A stretch of 64,000 nucleotides of DNA from Pseudomonas sp. CBZ-4. GTDB lineage: Bacteria > Pseudomonadota > Gammaproteobacteria > Pseudomonadales > Pseudomonadaceae. The notes under the pieces were generated by a model. That model was given only the letters and a program-made list of their open reading frames with translations, was not told the origin of the DNA and ran no database searches. Each line of letters starts with the position of its first letter. Position 1 is the first letter of the stretch. The stretch lies in NCBI RefSeq assembly GCF_000346755.1, contig NZ_ANNV01000154.1:48844-112843 (forward strand). The letters run 5' to 3'. Below are positions 8,048 through 17,180 of the stretch, one piece after another. A program made the translations under genes and the position numbers.

Positions 8048-8371
8048 ATGACCTTCGTCGTCACCGACAACTGCATCAAGTGCAAGTACACCGACTGCGT
8101 GGAAGTATGTCCGGTGGACTGCTTCTACGAAGGCCCGAACTTCCTGGTCATCCACCCGGATGAGTGCATCGACTGCGCCCTGTGTGAACCAGAATGCCCG
8201 GCCGTCGCGATTTTCTCCGAGGACGAAGTCCCGGCAGAGATGCAGGAATTTATTCAGTTGAACGTCGAGCTGGCGGAAATCTGGCCAAACATCACTGAGA
8301 AGAAAGACTCGCTGCCGGATGCAGCAGAGTGGGATGGCGTCAAAGGCAAGATCAAAGACCTCGAGCGCTAA
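8048..8371 (+). CDS. fdxA: 7Fe-8S ferredoxin FdxA
   Basis: A 107-residue seven-iron ferredoxin. Cys9, Cys17 and Cys50 would hold the 3Fe-4S cluster and Cys21, Cys40, Cys43 and Cys46 the 4Fe-4S cluster (CIDCALCEPECP). The long C-terminal tail (EEF-like helix region ending KGKIKDLER) is typical of the Azotobacter FdI/FdxA type. The gene follows mutS in the same direction with a GAGGAGA ribosome site. Its partner enzyme cannot be told from context. Confidence 0.95.
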   Translation: MTFVVTDNCIKCKYTDCVEVCPVDCFYEGPNFLVIHPDECIDCALCEPECPAVAIFSEDEVPAEMQEFIQLNVELAEIWPNITEKKDSLPDAAEWDGVKGKIKDLER

Positions 8372-8388
8372 CAGCGCCGCCGCCAAAC

Positions 8389-8415
8389 AAAAAAAGGCCC
8401 TTAGGGGCCTTTTTT
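8389..8415 (+). terminator. Intrinsic terminator after fdxA
   Basis: An AGGCCC-TTAG-GGGCCT hairpin flanked by A and T runs 18 bases after the fdxA stop. The A tract on the left could also let it act in the other direction, against rsmZ read-through. Confidence 0.85.
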
Positions 8416-8439
8416 GCGTCCGGGGACTTTTTTGCAGGC

Positions 8440-8572
8440 AAAAAAAGGGGCGGTATGACCCGCCCACATTTTTTCCCTAGTCCCTGTATTCCTTTTCATC
8501 ATCCTGATGAATCGCATCCTGCGACGTTCCTTCAAACCATCGTTCCTTGATGGCTGTGTCAATCCGTGGACA
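8440..8572 (-). ncRNA. rsmZ: Small regulatory RNA RsmZ (Gac/Rsm cascade)
   Basis: About 133 nt on the minus strand. From the predicted 5' end at 8572 (TGTCCACGGATTGACACAGC) it contains at least six exposed or loop-like GGA motifs (CAAGGA, GAAGGA, GCAGGA, TCAGGA, AAAGGA, CAGGGA) and ends in a GGGCGG/CCGCCC terminator with seven U. This matches RsmZ of P. fluorescens, which sequesters RsmA/RsmE-type translational repressors and so turns on exoproducts and biofilm traits. In P. aeruginosa rsmZ also lies next to fdxA. A sigma-70 promoter and a GacA box are found upstream. Confidence 0.93.
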
Positions 8573-8580
8573 CAGGGCTG

Positions 8581-8608
8581 ATCTTAGAGACTTCCAAGGG
8601 AAGTTCAA
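8581..8608 (-). promoter_or_regulatory. rsmZ promoter
   Basis: Minus-strand TTGAAC (8608-8603) and TAAGAT (8586-8581) separated by 16 bases, placing the start about nine bases downstream, at the first base of the RsmZ sequence. Confidence 0.7.
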
Positions 8609-8744
8609 CGGGATCCAACCCATGGACTGACACACAAAGGCCCTCAACAAGATTTAATTAATTGTTATTTTTCAACGTTTTATAAAAAACCTTCAGCGTT
8701 TCGGGACGTACATGTCCGGTAAAAAAACCAAACACTTACGAAAA

Positions 8745-8762
8745 AGTAAGCAAATGCTTACA
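8745..8762 (-). promoter_or_regulatory. GacA upstream activating sequence of rsmZ
   Basis: The minus-strand palindrome TGTAAGCATTTGCTTACT matches the known GacA box TGTAAG-N6-CTTACA in all but the final base. It is centred about 180 bases upstream of the rsmZ start, which is the distance known for rsmZ in P. fluorescens. The bases between it and the promoter (8609-8744) are AT-rich and contain no gene; a bending protein such as IHF would be expected there. Confidence 0.9.
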
Positions 8763-8815
8763 CGAGCAATTGCGCAAAAGCGTAACGGCCACGTCCTGGG
8801 CATCTTGCGGGCATG

Positions 8816-8845
8816 AAAAAGCCCCGACACTGTCGAGGCTTTTTC
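8816..8845 (-). terminator. Intrinsic terminator after apbC
   Basis: An AAAAAGCC-CGACA-CTG-TCG-GGCTTTTT-like hairpin with flanking A and T runs 12 bases past the apbC stop on the minus strand. It may work in both directions. Confidence 0.85.
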
Positions 8846-8857
8846 CCTTCACATCCC

Positions 8858-9952
8858 TTAGTCGTCGCTGACAGTAATCGTCGGCATTGCCGGCGCCGCG
8901 GCTTCCTGCAAGACGATGCGTGCGCCCACGTGACGGGCGAGTTCCTGATAGATCATGGCGATCTGGCTGTCAGGCTCGGCCACAACAGTGGGCTTGCCGC
9001 CGTCAGCCTGCTCGCGAATCAGCATCGACAGCGGCAGCGAGGCCAGCAGTTCAACACCGTATTGAGTGGCCAGTTTCTCACCGCCACCTTCACCGAACAG
9101 ATGCTCGGCGTGGCCGCAGTTGGAGCAGATGTGCACCGCCATGTTCTCGACAACACCCAGCACCGGGATATTGACCTTGCGGAACATCTCCACGCCTTTC
9201 TTGGCATCGAGCAGGGCCAGGTCCTGCGGCGTCGTGACGATCACCGAACCGGCCACCGGGACTTTCTGTGCCAGGGTCAGCTGGATATCACCGGTGCCTG
9301 GCGGCATGTCGATCACCAGATAGTCCAAATCGCCCCAGGCCGTCTGGGTGACCAGTTGCAGCAGGGCCCCGGAGACCATCGGCCCGCGCCAGACCATCGG
9401 CGTGTTGTCGTCGGTGAGGAAGGCCATGGACATGACTTCCACCCCGTGGGACTCGATCGGCACGAACCACTTCTGATCCTTGACCTTGGGCCGCGTGCCT
9501 TCGGCGATGCCGAACATCACACCCTGGCTCGGGCCGTAGATGTCGGCGTCGAGAATGCCCACGCGGGCACCTTCACGGGCCAGCGCCAAGGCCAGGTTGG
9601 CCGCAGTGGTGGATTTGCCCACGCCACCCTTGCCGGAAGCGACGGCGACGACGTTCTTGACGTTGGCCAGCCCCGGGATCTGCGCCTGGGCCTTGTGCGG
9701 CGCAATCACGCACTGGATCTCGACCTTGGCCGAACGCACGCCGTCGAGGCCTTCGATGGCCATTTGCAGCATCTGCGCCCAGCCGTTCTTGAACAGGCCT
9801 GCGGCATAGCCCAGCTCCAGCTGGACCGACACGTGGTCGCCCTGTACCTCGATGGCACGTACACAGCCGGCACTGACCGGGTCCTGGTTCAAATAAGGGT
9901 CGGTGTACTGGCGAAGAACGGCTTCCACCGCTGCGCGATTGACGGCGCTCAT
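8858..9952 (-). CDS. apbC: Iron-sulfur cluster carrier protein ApbC/Mrp
   Basis: A 364-residue Mrp/NBP35-family P-loop ATPase that carries and transfers Fe-S clusters to apoproteins. An N-terminal MIP18-like domain (about residues 5-85) precedes the deviant Walker A SGKGGVGKST (106-115). The cluster-binding CXXC is present near residue 275 (HICSNCGH). It is divergent from metG, as in P. aeruginosa. Full length. Confidence 0.95.
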   Translation of the reverse strand: MSAVNRAAVEAVLRQYTDPYLNQDPVSAGCVRAIEVQGDHVSVQLELGYAAGLFKNGWAQMLQMAIEGLDGVRSAKVEIQCVIAPHKAQAQIPGLANVKNVVAVASGKGGVGKSTTAANLALALAREGARVGILDADIYGPSQGVMFGIAEGTRPKVKDQKWFVPIESHGVEVMSMAFLTDDNTPMVWRGPMVSGALLQLVTQTAWGDLDYLVIDMPPGTGDIQLTLAQKVPVAGSVIVTTPQDLALLDAKKGVEMFRKVNIPVLGVVENMAVHICSNCGHAEHLFGEGGGEKLATQYGVELLASLPLSMLIREQADGGKPTVVAEPDSQIAMIYQELARHVGARIVLQEAAAPAMPTITVSDD

Positions 9953-10124
9953 GGGCTACTCCCGAAAAAAGACTGACTGAAACAGGCGGCTATCCTAACC
10001 GTTCCCGCCGGTCAGCGGCATGCTTTCGCAGGCCGGGAAGATGCTGAAACAGCTCCACGGGGTGAAATATATTTCCCGGCGCTTTATAGTGGCCGACCTC
10101 CGTTTCATCAAGTAGCCGAGCCCC

Positions 10125-12176
10125 ATGTCCGAGCCACGCAAGATCCTCGTCACCAGCGCCCTGCCCTATGCCAATGGTTCCATCCATCTTGGCCATATGC
10201 TTGAGTACATCCAGACCGATATGTGGGTGCGCTTCCAGAAGCATCGCGGCAACCAATGCATCTATGTCTGCGCGGACGACGCCCACGGTTCGGCCATCAT
10301 GTTGCGCGCCGAAAAGGAAGGCATCACCCCGGAACAACTGATCGCCAACGTGCAGGCTGAACACAGCGCCGACTTTGCCGAGTTCCTGGTGGACTTCGAC
10401 AACTTCCACTCGACCCACTCCGAAGAAAACCGCGAGCTGTCGAGCCAGATCTACCTGCGGTTGAAGGACGCCGGGCATATCGACCAGCGGTCGGTCACCC
10501 AGTATTTCGACCCGGAAAAGAAAATGTTCCTGGCCGACCGCTTCATCAAGGGCACCTGCCCGAAATGCGGCACCGAAGACCAGTACGGCGACAACTGCGA
10601 AAAATGCGGTGCAACCTATGCGCCGACTGAATTGAAGGATCCGAAGTCGGCTATCTCCGGTGCCACTCCGGTACTCCGGGATTCCCAGCACTTCTTCTTC
10701 AAGCTCCCGGATTTCCAGCAGATGCTGCAAACCTGGACCCGCAGCGGCACCCTGCAGGATGCCGTGGCCAACAAACTCGCCGAATGGCTCGACAGCGGCC
10801 TGCAACAGTGGGATATCTCCCGCGATGCGCCGTACTTCGGCTTCGAGATCCCGGGTGAGCCGGGCAAATACTTCTATGTGTGGCTGGATGCGCCGATCGG
10901 CTACATGGCCAGCTTCAAGAACCTGTGCGATCGCACGCCTGAGCTGGACTTCGACGCGTTCTGGAACAAGGACTCCACGGCCGAGCTTTACCACTTCATC
11001 GGCAAGGACATCGTCAACTTCCACGCCCTGTTCTGGCCAGCCATGCTGGAAGGTTCGGGCTACCGCAAGCCGACCGGCATCGCGGTGCACGGCTACCTGA
11101 CGGTCAACGGCCAGAAGATGTCCAAGTCCCGTGGCACCTTTATCAAGGCGCGCACCTACCTGGACCACCTGTCGCCGGAATACCTGCGCTACTACTACGC
11201 CTCCAAGCTGGGCCGTGGCGTCGATGACCTGGACCTGAACCTGGAAGACTTCGTACAGAAGGTCAACTCGGACCTCGTGGGCAAAGTCGTCAACATCGCC
11301 AGCCGTTGCGCCGGGTTCATCCACAAGGGCAACGCCGGTGTGCTGGTGGCCGAGAACGCTGCGCCAGAGCTGACCGACGCGTTCCTGGCCGCCGCGCCAA
11401 GCATCGCCGACGCCTACGAGGCCCGTGACTTTGCCCGCGCCATGCGCGAAATCATGGGCCTGGCCGACCGCGCCAACGCCTGGATCGCCGACAAGGCACC
11501 GTGGTCGTTGAACAAACAGGAAGGCAAGCAGGCTGAAGTCCAGGCGATCTGCGCCACGGGCGTCAACCTGTTCCGCCAGCTGGTGATCTTCCTCAAGCCG
11601 GTGCTGCCATTGCTGGCCGCCGACGCCGAAGCGTTCCTCAACGTCGCGCCGCTGACCTGGAACGACCACGCCAGCCTGCTCAGCAACCACCAGCTGAACG
11701 AGTTCAAGCCGCTGATGACCCGGATCGACCCGGTCAAAGTCCAGGCCATGACCGACGCTTCGAAAGAAGACCTGGTCGCCAGCCAGACCGACACTGGTTC
11801 GACTGCACCCGCTGGCAATGGTGAACTGGCCAAAGACCCGCTTTCCCCGGAAATCGACTTTGACGCTTTCGCCGCCGTGGATCTGCGTGTCGCGCTGATC
11901 ATCAAGGCCGAAGCCGTGGAAGGTGCCGACAAGCTGCTGCGCCTGACACTGGATATCGGTGACGAGCAACGCAACGTGTTCTCCGGGATCAAGAGCGCCT
12001 ATCCGGACCCGTCCAAGCTGGATGGTCGCCTGACCATGATGATTGCCAACCTCAAGCCACGGAAAATGAAATTCGGTATTTCCGAAGGCATGGTGATGGC
12101 GGCAGGCCCTGGCGGTGAAGAAATCTACCTGCTGAGCCCTGACAGCGGCGCCAAGCCAGGCCAACGCATCAAGTAA
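10125..12176 (+). CDS. metG: Methionyl-tRNA synthetase
   Basis: A 683-residue class I synthetase charging tRNA-Met. It has the HIGH-type motif HLGH near residues 22-25, a knuckle-type zinc site (CPKCG...CEKCG, about residues 145-163), the KMSKS loop near residue 331 (QKMSKSRG), and a C-terminal tRNA-binding OB domain from about residue 580, as in E. coli MetG. The start is the ATG at 10125 (MSEPRKILVTSALPYANG). Confidence 0.98.
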   Translation: MSEPRKILVTSALPYANGSIHLGHMLEYIQTDMWVRFQKHRGNQCIYVCADDAHGSAIMLRAEKEGITPEQLIANVQAEHSADFAEFLVDFDNFHSTHSEENRELSSQIYLRLKDAGHIDQRSVTQYFDPEKKMFLADRFIKGTCPKCGTEDQYGDNCEKCGATYAPTELKDPKSAISGATPVLRDSQHFFFKLPDFQQMLQTWTRSGTLQDAVANKLAEWLDSGLQQWDISRDAPYFGFEIPGEPGKYFYVWLDAPIGYMASFKNLCDRTPELDFDAFWNKDSTAELYHFIGKDIVNFHALFWPAMLEGSGYRKPTGIAVHGYLTVNGQKMSKSRGTFIKARTYLDHLSPEYLRYYYASKLGRGVDDLDLNLEDFVQKVNSDLVGKVVNIASRCAGFIHKGNAGVLVAENAAPELTDAFLAAAPSIADAYEARDFARAMREIMGLADRANAWIADKAPWSLNKQEGKQAEVQAICATGVNLFRQLVIFLKPVLPLLAADAEAFLNVAPLTWNDHASLLSNHQLNEFKPLMTRIDPVKVQAMTDASKEDLVASQTDTGSTAPAGNGELAKDPLSPEIDFDAFAAVDLRVALIIKAEAVEGADKLLRLTLDIGDEQRNVFSGIKSAYPDPSKLDGRLTMMIANLKPRKMKFGISEGMVMAAGPGGEEIYLLSPDSGAKPGQRIK

Positions 12177-12187
12177 GCCTGCACAAC

Positions 12188-12216
12188 AGCCCTGTCGCTT
12201 CGGCGACGGGGCTTTT
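12188..12216 (+). terminator. Intrinsic terminator after metG
   Basis: An AGCCC(T)GTCGC-TTCG-GCGAC(G)GGGCT hairpin with a stable UUCG tetraloop followed by TTTT, 12 bases after the metG stop. Confidence 0.85.
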
Positions 12217-12289
12217 CAGCTAGTCCCCTCTTCTCGCTTGTCGGATAATCAAGTTCTGTTTGTCTAGCCGGCATGCCAATGATCCCAGC

Positions 12290-13453
12290 ATGAACCTCAT
12301 TCAACGTATCGACGCGCTGCTGCCGCAGACCCAATGCGGCAAATGCGGGCACCCGGGCTGCAGGCCATACGCCGAAGGCATCGCTAAAGGCGAGGACATC
12401 AACAAGTGCCCGCCGGGTGGTCAGGAGACGATCGTCGGCCTGGCCCACCTGCTGAGCGTCCCCGTGCTGACGCTGGACACCAGCCGTGGCGAAGCACCAG
12501 CCCAGGTTGCCTACATCCGCGAAGCGGAGTGCATCGGCTGCACCAAATGTATCCAGGCGTGCCCGGTGGATGCGATCGTCGGTGCTGCCAAGCTCATGCA
12601 CACGGTGATCAGCGACGAGTGCACGGGCTGTGACCTGTGCGTGGCGCCTTGCCCGGTCGACTGCATCGATATGCGGCCGCTGGTCGACCTGGTGCCAATG
12701 GTGGGCGGATTGACGGCCAGCGAACACGAGCACCACGAACGCAGCCTCAAGCGTGACCGGGCGCGGCGGCGTTATGAACAGCGCAACGCGCGTTTGCAGC
12801 AGGAGGAACAGCGCCAGCTGGCAGAACGCCTGGCACGGGCCAAGCGCGTGGTGCCGACGCAAGCTGCACCCGCAGATGCAGGGCAAGCCGCCTCGGATGC
12901 AGCGATCAAGAAAGCCAAGATCGGCGTCGCCATGAGCCGTGCGCAGCTGCACAAATCCCTGAAAGCTTTCGGCCATCCGCCAACGTTTGAGCAACAATCG
13001 CAACTGATCATCCTGCAACACCAGTTCGAAGCCGCGGAGCAAGCACTCACAGCGCTGGAAGCCAGCAGTCCGCCGCCGCTCCCTGCCAACAAAGACCCTG
13101 AGCTCAAGCGCGCGAAAATCCAGCTGGCCATGCGGCGCGCCGAGTTGAAGAAGGCTCAAGAGCAGTGCGCCGACGCGCAACAGCTGGCAACGCTCAGCGC
13201 GGCATTAACCGCTGCCGAGCAAGCCCTGCATGACGTCGAGGCGACCTCCGAGCAACCCCGCCCCGACTTGCAGCGCGTGGAAAAACGCCCCATAGACGCC
13301 CGACTGCGCCAGCTGAAAACCGCCCTGGCCTACGCCCGCGCGGAGGTCAGCAAGCTACAGCGCCAACCGGGCGTCGACACAGTAGTGCTGGCTGCGGCGC
13401 AACACAAACTGGAAGAGGTGCAGCGCCAGGTCGATACCCATGTCAGCGCCTGA
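12290..13453 (+). CDS. rnfB: Stand-alone RnfB-like iron-sulfur protein with long repeat tail
   Basis: A 387-residue protein from the ATG at 12290 (about ten residues shorter than the open frame). Residues about 12-45 carry the RnfB 4Fe-4S domain (QCGKCGHPGC...NKCPPGG), and about 80-140 carry two ferredoxin 4Fe-4S motifs (CIGCTKCIQACP, CTGCDLCVAPCP). The usual N-terminal membrane helix of RnfB is missing. The last 200 or so residues are an Ala/Lys/Gln-rich, probably coiled-coil tail with three imperfect copies of a KRAKIxLAMxRAELxKA...LxxAEQALxxLE unit. No rnfA, C, D, G or E is adjacent; nth follows directly. The partner is unknown and the Rnf ion-pumping role is unlikely without the others. 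Confidence 0.85.
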   Translation: MNLIQRIDALLPQTQCGKCGHPGCRPYAEGIAKGEDINKCPPGGQETIVGLAHLLSVPVLTLDTSRGEAPAQVAYIREAECIGCTKCIQACPVDAIVGAAKLMHTVISDECTGCDLCVAPCPVDCIDMRPLVDLVPMVGGLTASEHEHHERSLKRDRARRRYEQRNARLQQEEQRQLAERLARAKRVVPTQAAPADAGQAASDAAIKKAKIGVAMSRAQLHKSLKAFGHPPTFEQQSQLIILQHQFEAAEQALTALEASSPPPLPANKDPELKRAKIQLAMRRAELKKAQEQCADAQQLATLSAALTAAEQALHDVEATSEQPRPDLQRVEKRPIDARLRQLKTALAYARAEVSKLQRQPGVDTVVLAAAQHKLEEVQRQVDTHVSA

Positions 13454-13546
13454 CCTCTATCCTATTGAGGTTGTTGCCTATAGGGCTCCGCGCCTGGGAT
13501 CACTTTTCACCATTACGCCGACCGTCTGCAAGGAATTGCCTGCCCC

Positions 13547-14185
13547 ATGAACGCCGTAAAACGCCTGGAAATTTTCCGCAGGTTTCACGAGGACAATCCA
13601 GAACCGAAAACCGAACTGGCCTACTCGTCACCGTTCGAGTTGCTGATTGCGGTGATCCTGTCGGCGCAATCCACTGACGTTGGCGTCAACAAGGCCACGG
13701 CCAAGCTGTACCCGGTGGCCAATACACCGGAAGCGATCCACGCCCTGGGCGTCGATGGGTTGTCCGAATACATCAAGACGATTGGCCTGTACAACAGCAA
13801 GGCCAAAAATGTCATTGAAACCTGCCGAATGCTGGTGGAGTTGCACGGCAGCGAAGTGCCGCAAACGCGCGAAGCCCTGGAAGCCCTTCCCGGTGTCGGC
13901 CGAAAAACCGCCAATGTCGTGCTCAACACGGCATTTCGGCAGTTGACCATGGCGGTGGACACGCACATTTTCCGGGTCAGCAACCGAACCGGCATCGCCC
14001 GCGGCAAGAATGTGGTGGAAGTGGAGGCTCAATTAATGAAGTTCGTGCCCAAGCCATATCTACTCGATTCCCATCACTGGTTGATTCTGCACGGGCGTTA
14101 CGTTTGCCAGGCGCGCAAGCCACGCTGCGGCAGCTGTCGCATCGAAGACCTGTGTGAGTACAAGGACAAGACGTCCGACGATTGA
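13547..14185 (+). CDS. nth: Endonuclease III
   Basis: A 212-residue DNA glycosylase/AP lyase that removes oxidised pyrimidines. The helix-hairpin-helix LPGVGRKTANVVL carries the catalytic Lys120, Asp138 is in VDTHIFRV, and the C-terminal 4Fe-4S cluster motif C-X6-C-X2-C-X5-C is intact (CQARKPRCGSCRIEDLC). It follows rnfB, as in P. aeruginosa where nth closes the rnf cluster. Confidence 0.98.
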   Translation: MNAVKRLEIFRRFHEDNPEPKTELAYSSPFELLIAVILSAQSTDVGVNKATAKLYPVANTPEAIHALGVDGLSEYIKTIGLYNSKAKNVIETCRMLVELHGSEVPQTREALEALPGVGRKTANVVLNTAFRQLTMAVDTHIFRVSNRTGIARGKNVVEVEAQLMKFVPKPYLLDSHHWLILHGRYVCQARKPRCGSCRIEDLCEYKDKTSDD

Positions 14186-14291
14186 GCATCATTGTTTTTT
14201 TCGATCAATCGATTGAAAAAATCTTTTTTACCCATTCATGGATTATCGTTATAAGGAGCGCCAACGGCAGTCTTAGCCCGGAGTGAACCTT

Positions 14292-14474
14292 ATGAGCACT
14301 GGCAAAGAACAATTGGATGTAGAAGACGACCTCGTTGCAGAGTCGGAAGACGATGGCGAAGCCCCCGTTGCGGAGGTAGCCAAGACCAATCTGAGCAAAC
14401 GCCGCACTATCGACAATCTGCTGGAAGAGCGACGCTTGCAAAAACAACTGGCCGATTACGACTTCGACCTCTGA
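14292..14474 (+). CDS. Small acidic protein, PA3496 family
   Basis: A 60-residue protein starting MSTGKEQLDVEDDLVAESED. The N-terminal half is very acidic; the C-terminal half is helical and charged (RRTIDNLLEERRLQKQLADY). It corresponds in position and build to PA3496, next to nth, sometimes named a putative envelope integrity protein. No signal or membrane segment is visible. GGAG lies eight bases before the ATG; the GTG three codons earlier overlaps that site. Confidence 0.8.
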   Translation: MSTGKEQLDVEDDLVAESEDDGEAPVAEVAKTNLSKRRTIDNLLEERRLQKQLADYDFDL

Positions 14475-14491
14475 CCTGCCCGTTGGCGAGC

Positions 14492-14519
14492 AGAAGCCTC
14501 CCTGACGGAGGCTTTTTTC
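14492..14519 (+). terminator. Intrinsic terminator
   Basis: An AGCCTCC-CTGAC-GGAGGCT hairpin (with an AA/TT extension) followed by a run of T, 18 bases after the small acidic gene. It lies tail to tail with the response regulator gene. Confidence 0.85.
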
Positions 14520-14566
14520 TACCTGTCTCCCTGGCTGGCTATCAAGCGAATTGACGGCGCACTCCT

Positions 14567-15199
14567 CTATACCAGCCCATTGCGCTGGGCCAACTCAATC
14601 AGGTCTACCAGCGAACGTGCATTGAGCTTGAGCAACAAGCGGGTCTTGTAGGTGCTCACCGTTTTATTGCTGAGGAACATGCCATCGGCGATCTCCTTGT
14701 TGGTTTTGCCCCGGGCCAGCTGCTGCAGCACCATCATCTCCCGGCCCGAAAGGCGCTCGACCATGTCGGCCTCGGTAGCGTTGCCCATGGTTGAGCGCAC
14801 TGAGTTGAGTGCCTGGTTCGGGAAATAGCTGTAGCCGGAAAGCACCGCCTTGATAGCACTCAGCAACTCGGTCAGGTCCTGCTGCTTGCAGACATACCCC
14901 GCTGCGCCAGCCTGCATGCAACGCATGGAGAAATGCCCCGGTGCCTGGGACGTCAGCACCAGCACCTTGAACGGGGCTGGCTGCTTGAGAGAGGACAGCC
15001 GGCAAATAACTTCCAGCCCATCGAGCTTCGGAATCCCAATATCCAGTATGACGATGTCCGGCATATGCTCCCGTGCAAGTTGCAACGCATCGACACCGTT
15101 ATCAGTCTCGGCAACGACCTCATAACCATGACGCTCCATTAGCATACGCACAGCAAGACGAATGACGGGATGATCATCCACGATCAGCACTTTATTCAT
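14567..15199 (-). CDS. LuxR-family response regulator, orphan
   Basis: A 210-residue NarL/FixJ-type regulator from the ATG at 15199 (MNKVLIVDDHPVIRLAVRML). The receiver domain has the acidic pair at residues 8-9, phospho-acceptor Asp53 (VILDIGIPK) and the conserved Lys near residue 106. A LuxR helix-turn-helix occupies about residues 145-205 (LSGREMMVLQQLARGKTNKE). It resembles BvgA/EvgA-like regulators. No histidine kinase is adjacent, so the signal is unknown. The TTG four codons upstream is a less likely start. Confidence 0.88.
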   Translation of the reverse strand: MNKVLIVDDHPVIRLAVRMLMERHGYEVVAETDNGVDALQLAREHMPDIVILDIGIPKLDGLEVICRLSSLKQPAPFKVLVLTSQAPGHFSMRCMQAGAAGYVCKQQDLTELLSAIKAVLSGYSYFPNQALNSVRSTMGNATEADMVERLSGREMMVLQQLARGKTNKEIADGMFLSNKTVSTYKTRLLLKLNARSLVDLIELAQRNGLV

Positions 15200-15333
15200 A
15201 AGAAAGTCCAATTTCGCTGTTCGAATTATTCAGAGCAAACACAATAGCCTAGTCGTTTCCTAGTTGGCATAGCGCTCCCCCCCGAGTAACAGCAAGCAGA
15301 GACCCAACCCACAACGATATAGGAATCGGCCTA

Positions 15334-15356
15334 CAAAAAAACACCAACTTGGGTGT
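15334..15356 (-). terminator. Terminator-like hairpin in the response regulator-argG gap
   Basis: Minus-strand ACACC-CAAGTT-GGTGT followed by seven T. No annotated gene on this strand ends here, so it may close an unrecognised short transcript from the AT-rich gap. A second hairpin of this kind (TTATCC-ACT-GGATAA then T6) lies at 15407-15427. The rest of 15200-15782 is AT-rich and shows no convincing ORF. Confidence 0.45.
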
Positions 15357-15782
15357 ATCGAGTTTTATGGAAGCTTTCAGACTTTTCTGGATTCCCACAT
15401 GTTTTGAAAAAATTATCCAGTGGATAAGGGGTGAGCGGTAAAGGTAGCGCACACAGTTTTCAGCAAATGTCCCTTGCTTGTTGCCTTCACGCGGGTAAGC
15501 CGGCAAAAAAAAACCAGTCATTCCAGTTCCCTTCAAAATATCTAGTTACACCAATATTTCCTACAGATCTTTCAATTAGAAACATCCATACCACGCCCGT
15601 ATGAGTGAATTTTCTGTAAGACATAGTTCCTTACCAGGTGTAAATAATTCATTTCCCCACCATACATACACCAACAAATACTTTTTTCCGCACGGCAAAC
15701 TTTTCGAGCGACTAACTTTCAACACATGTTAAACATTCACCACCGCGAGCCGGAACTGACTATCGCTGCGCTTTTTCACAGA

Positions 15783-15816
15783 CAAAAAAAAGGCCCCTTG
15801 AACAAGGGGCCTCTCT
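15783..15816 (-). terminator. Intrinsic terminator after argG
   Basis: Minus-strand AGGCCCC-TTGTT-CAAGGGGCCT-type hairpin followed by eight T, 18 bases past the argG stop. Confidence 0.88.
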
Positions 15817-15833
15817 TGGAGCGGGTGGCGTAC

Positions 15834-17051
<1,218 letters not shown>

Positions 17052-17180
17052 GCCATCACTCCACGGGGTTGTACGGAAAGGCGACGATTCTACCGATCAA
17101 AACCGTGAAATTACAGGGGCGCGACAGCAAATGAAGATAAAGCGACAGATTATGTCGAACGAGCGACCGATGGTCGCACG

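Noticed and set aside
9990..12164. A 724-codon open frame on the minus strand
   Set aside because: Lies wholly within metG, which has all synthetase motifs; the frame is open because of high GC codon bias.
15249..15536. A 95-codon minus-strand ORF in the argG gap
   Set aside because: AT-rich non-coding character, no ribosome site, and it runs through two terminator-like hairpins.
15615..15640. TGTAAG...CTTACC resembling a GacA box
   Set aside because: The half-sites are not six bases apart and no GGA-rich sRNA lies at the expected distance on either strand.
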